Translations under genes and position numbers: made by a program
Assembly (NCBI RefSeq): GCF_003028855.1
Contig: NZ_CP028324.1
Coordinates: 4,712,001 to 4,776,000 of the forward strand
Reading direction: 5' to 3'
DNA from: Pseudoduganella armeniaca
GTDB taxonomy: Bacteria > Pseudomonadota > Gammaproteobacteria > Burkholderiales > Burkholderiaceae_D
DNA: 64,000 nucleotides
Shown: piece after piece, positions 63,351 through 64,000 of the stretch
Position numbering within the stretch: position 1 is the stretch's first letter
Layout: the number at the start of each line of letters is the position of its first letter
The notes under the pieces: generated by a model
Seen by the model: only the letters and a program-made list of their open reading frames with translations
What the model was told of the DNA's origin: nothing
Database searches by the model: none

Positions 63351-63734
63351 TTAGGCCGAGTGCTTGGCCTTGTAGTCCTGCACGGCGGCCTTGATCGCGT
63401 CTTCGGCCAGGATCGAGCAGTGGATTTTCACCGGCGGCAGCGCCAGCTCTTCGGCGATCTGCGTGTTCTTGATCGACAGGGCCTGGTCCAGCGTCTTGCC
63501 CTTGACCCATTCCGTCACCAGGGAGCTCGATGCGATGGCCGAGCCGCAGCCGTAGGTCTTGAATTTCGCGTCTTCGATGACGCCGTCCGCGCCGACCTTG
63601 ATCTGCAGCTTCATCACGTCGCCGCAGGCCGGGGCGCCCACCATGCCCGTGCCGACGCTTTCGTCGCCCTTTTCAAAGGCGCCCACGTTGCGCGGGTTTT
63701 CGTAGTGGTCGAGAACTTTTTCCGAGTAAGCCAT
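63351..63734 (-). CDS. iscU: Fe-S cluster scaffold IscU
   Basis: A 127-residue scaffold on which [2Fe-2S] clusters are built. The three cluster Cys are in GAPACGDVM, TYGCGSAIAS and KIHCSILAEDA, and the HscA-recognition LPPVK is directly before the last. The ATG at 63734 gives MAYSEKVLDHYENPRNVG. It follows iscS by about 30 bp. Confidence 0.98.
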   Translation of the reverse strand: MAYSEKVLDHYENPRNVGAFEKGDESVGTGMVGAPACGDVMKLQIKVGADGVIEDAKFKTYGCGSAIASSSLVTEWVKGKTLDQALSIKNTQIAEELALPPVKIHCSILAEDAIKAAVQDYKAKHSA

Positions 63735-63767
63735 TTTGATACTCCTGGTGTGATTGTGACGGGGCGC

Positions 63768-64000
63768 TTAGTGAGCGGCCCACTGGATCGAATTGATATC
63801 GATCCCTTCCTTGAACATGTCCCACAGCGGCGACAGCTCGCGCAGCTTGCCGACCTTCGATTTCATCAGGTCGATGGCGAAGTCGATGTCCTGCTGCGTC
63901 GTGAAGCGGCCGATCGTGAAGCGGATCGAGCTGTGCGCCAGTTCGTCGGAACGGCCCAGCGCGCGCAGCACGTAGGACGGTTCCAGGCTGGCCGACGTGC
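63768..64000 (-). CDS. iscS: Cysteine desulfurase IscS (C-terminal part, runs off the window)
   Basis: The last 77 or so residues of IscS, in frame to the right edge. It starts at TSASLEPSYVLRALGRSDELAHSSIRF, just after the active-site Cys loop, which lies outside the window. It ends GIDINSIQWAAH. It supplies sulfur for cluster assembly on IscU. The N-terminal part and probably iscR lie to the right. Confidence 0.96.
   Translation of the reverse strand, partial: TSASLEPSYVLRALGRSDELAHSSIRFTIGRFTTQQDIDFAIDLMKSKVGKLRELSPLWDMFKEGIDINSIQWAAH

Overview
The window looks like a piece of the chromosome of a high-GC betaproteobacterium of the family Oxalobacteraceae, most likely the Massilia/Telluria/Duganella group. 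The basis is the housekeeping gene order, the GC-rich codon use, a PEP-CTERM protein, orphan type VI secretion (T6SS) genes and a secreted polysaccharide-degrading system. The genus is inferred from gene content only.

The backbone is almost all on the minus strand. Reading right to left, it runs iscS(partial)-iscU-iscA-hscB-hscA-fdx-iscX with a methyltransferase, threonine aldolase and pseudouridine synthase behind it; a sigma factor/DUF3619/DUF3106/RDD cluster on the plus strand; ilvI-ilvH-ilvC; pssA-leuA; rpsO-pnp; quinone oxidoreductase-tpiA-secG-tRNA-Leu. Two accessory blocks interrupt this order. One of about 33 kb (2.7-35.5 kb) lies between pnp and the oxidoreductase. One of about 7.5 kb (41.5-48.9 kb) lies between ilvC and pssA.

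The large block has three parts. First is an orphan T6SS cassette (2.7-8.8 kb): vgrG, an alpha/beta-hydrolase lipase effector, a Tli4-like lipoprotein immunity gene and a PAAR tip protein. Second is a TonB-dependent receptor (11.3-14.0 kb), then a QseBC-like two-component system. Third is a mannan/galactomannan-type utilisation locus (17.5-29.0 kb). Its six-gene minus-strand operon encodes an MFS sugar symporter, GH3, GH5 mannanase, GH27 alpha-galactosidase and two SGNH/acetyl esterases. It is divergent from a LacI-type regulator followed by an AGE-family epimerase/isomerase and a PfkB sugar kinase. Three 21-bp sites of the form GTTTAGY-N7-AYTAAAC, two in the divergent promoter region and one upstream of the distant TonB receptor, tie receptor and degradation genes into one probable regulon. 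The rest of the block holds a cytochrome c-propeller dehydrogenase, a chemoreceptor, a PEP-CTERM protein and nadR. The small block holds a SIMPL protein, a PafA-like phosphatase, a hybrid sensor kinase, an NTF2-like secreted protein and a LytS/LytTR pair.

Ten positions across nine genes appear to lack a single base, mostly in C or G runs, and one of these genes is the highly conserved isc ferredoxin. Uncorrected homopolymer errors in the assembly are the simplest explanation, so most broken genes here should be taken as probably intact. Rule used below: one single-base lesion is typed CDS and flagged as frameshifted; two or more lesions (vgrG, the HNH gene) are typed pseudogene. Several intergenic palindromes form families with constant ends and variable centres, which are described as repeats.
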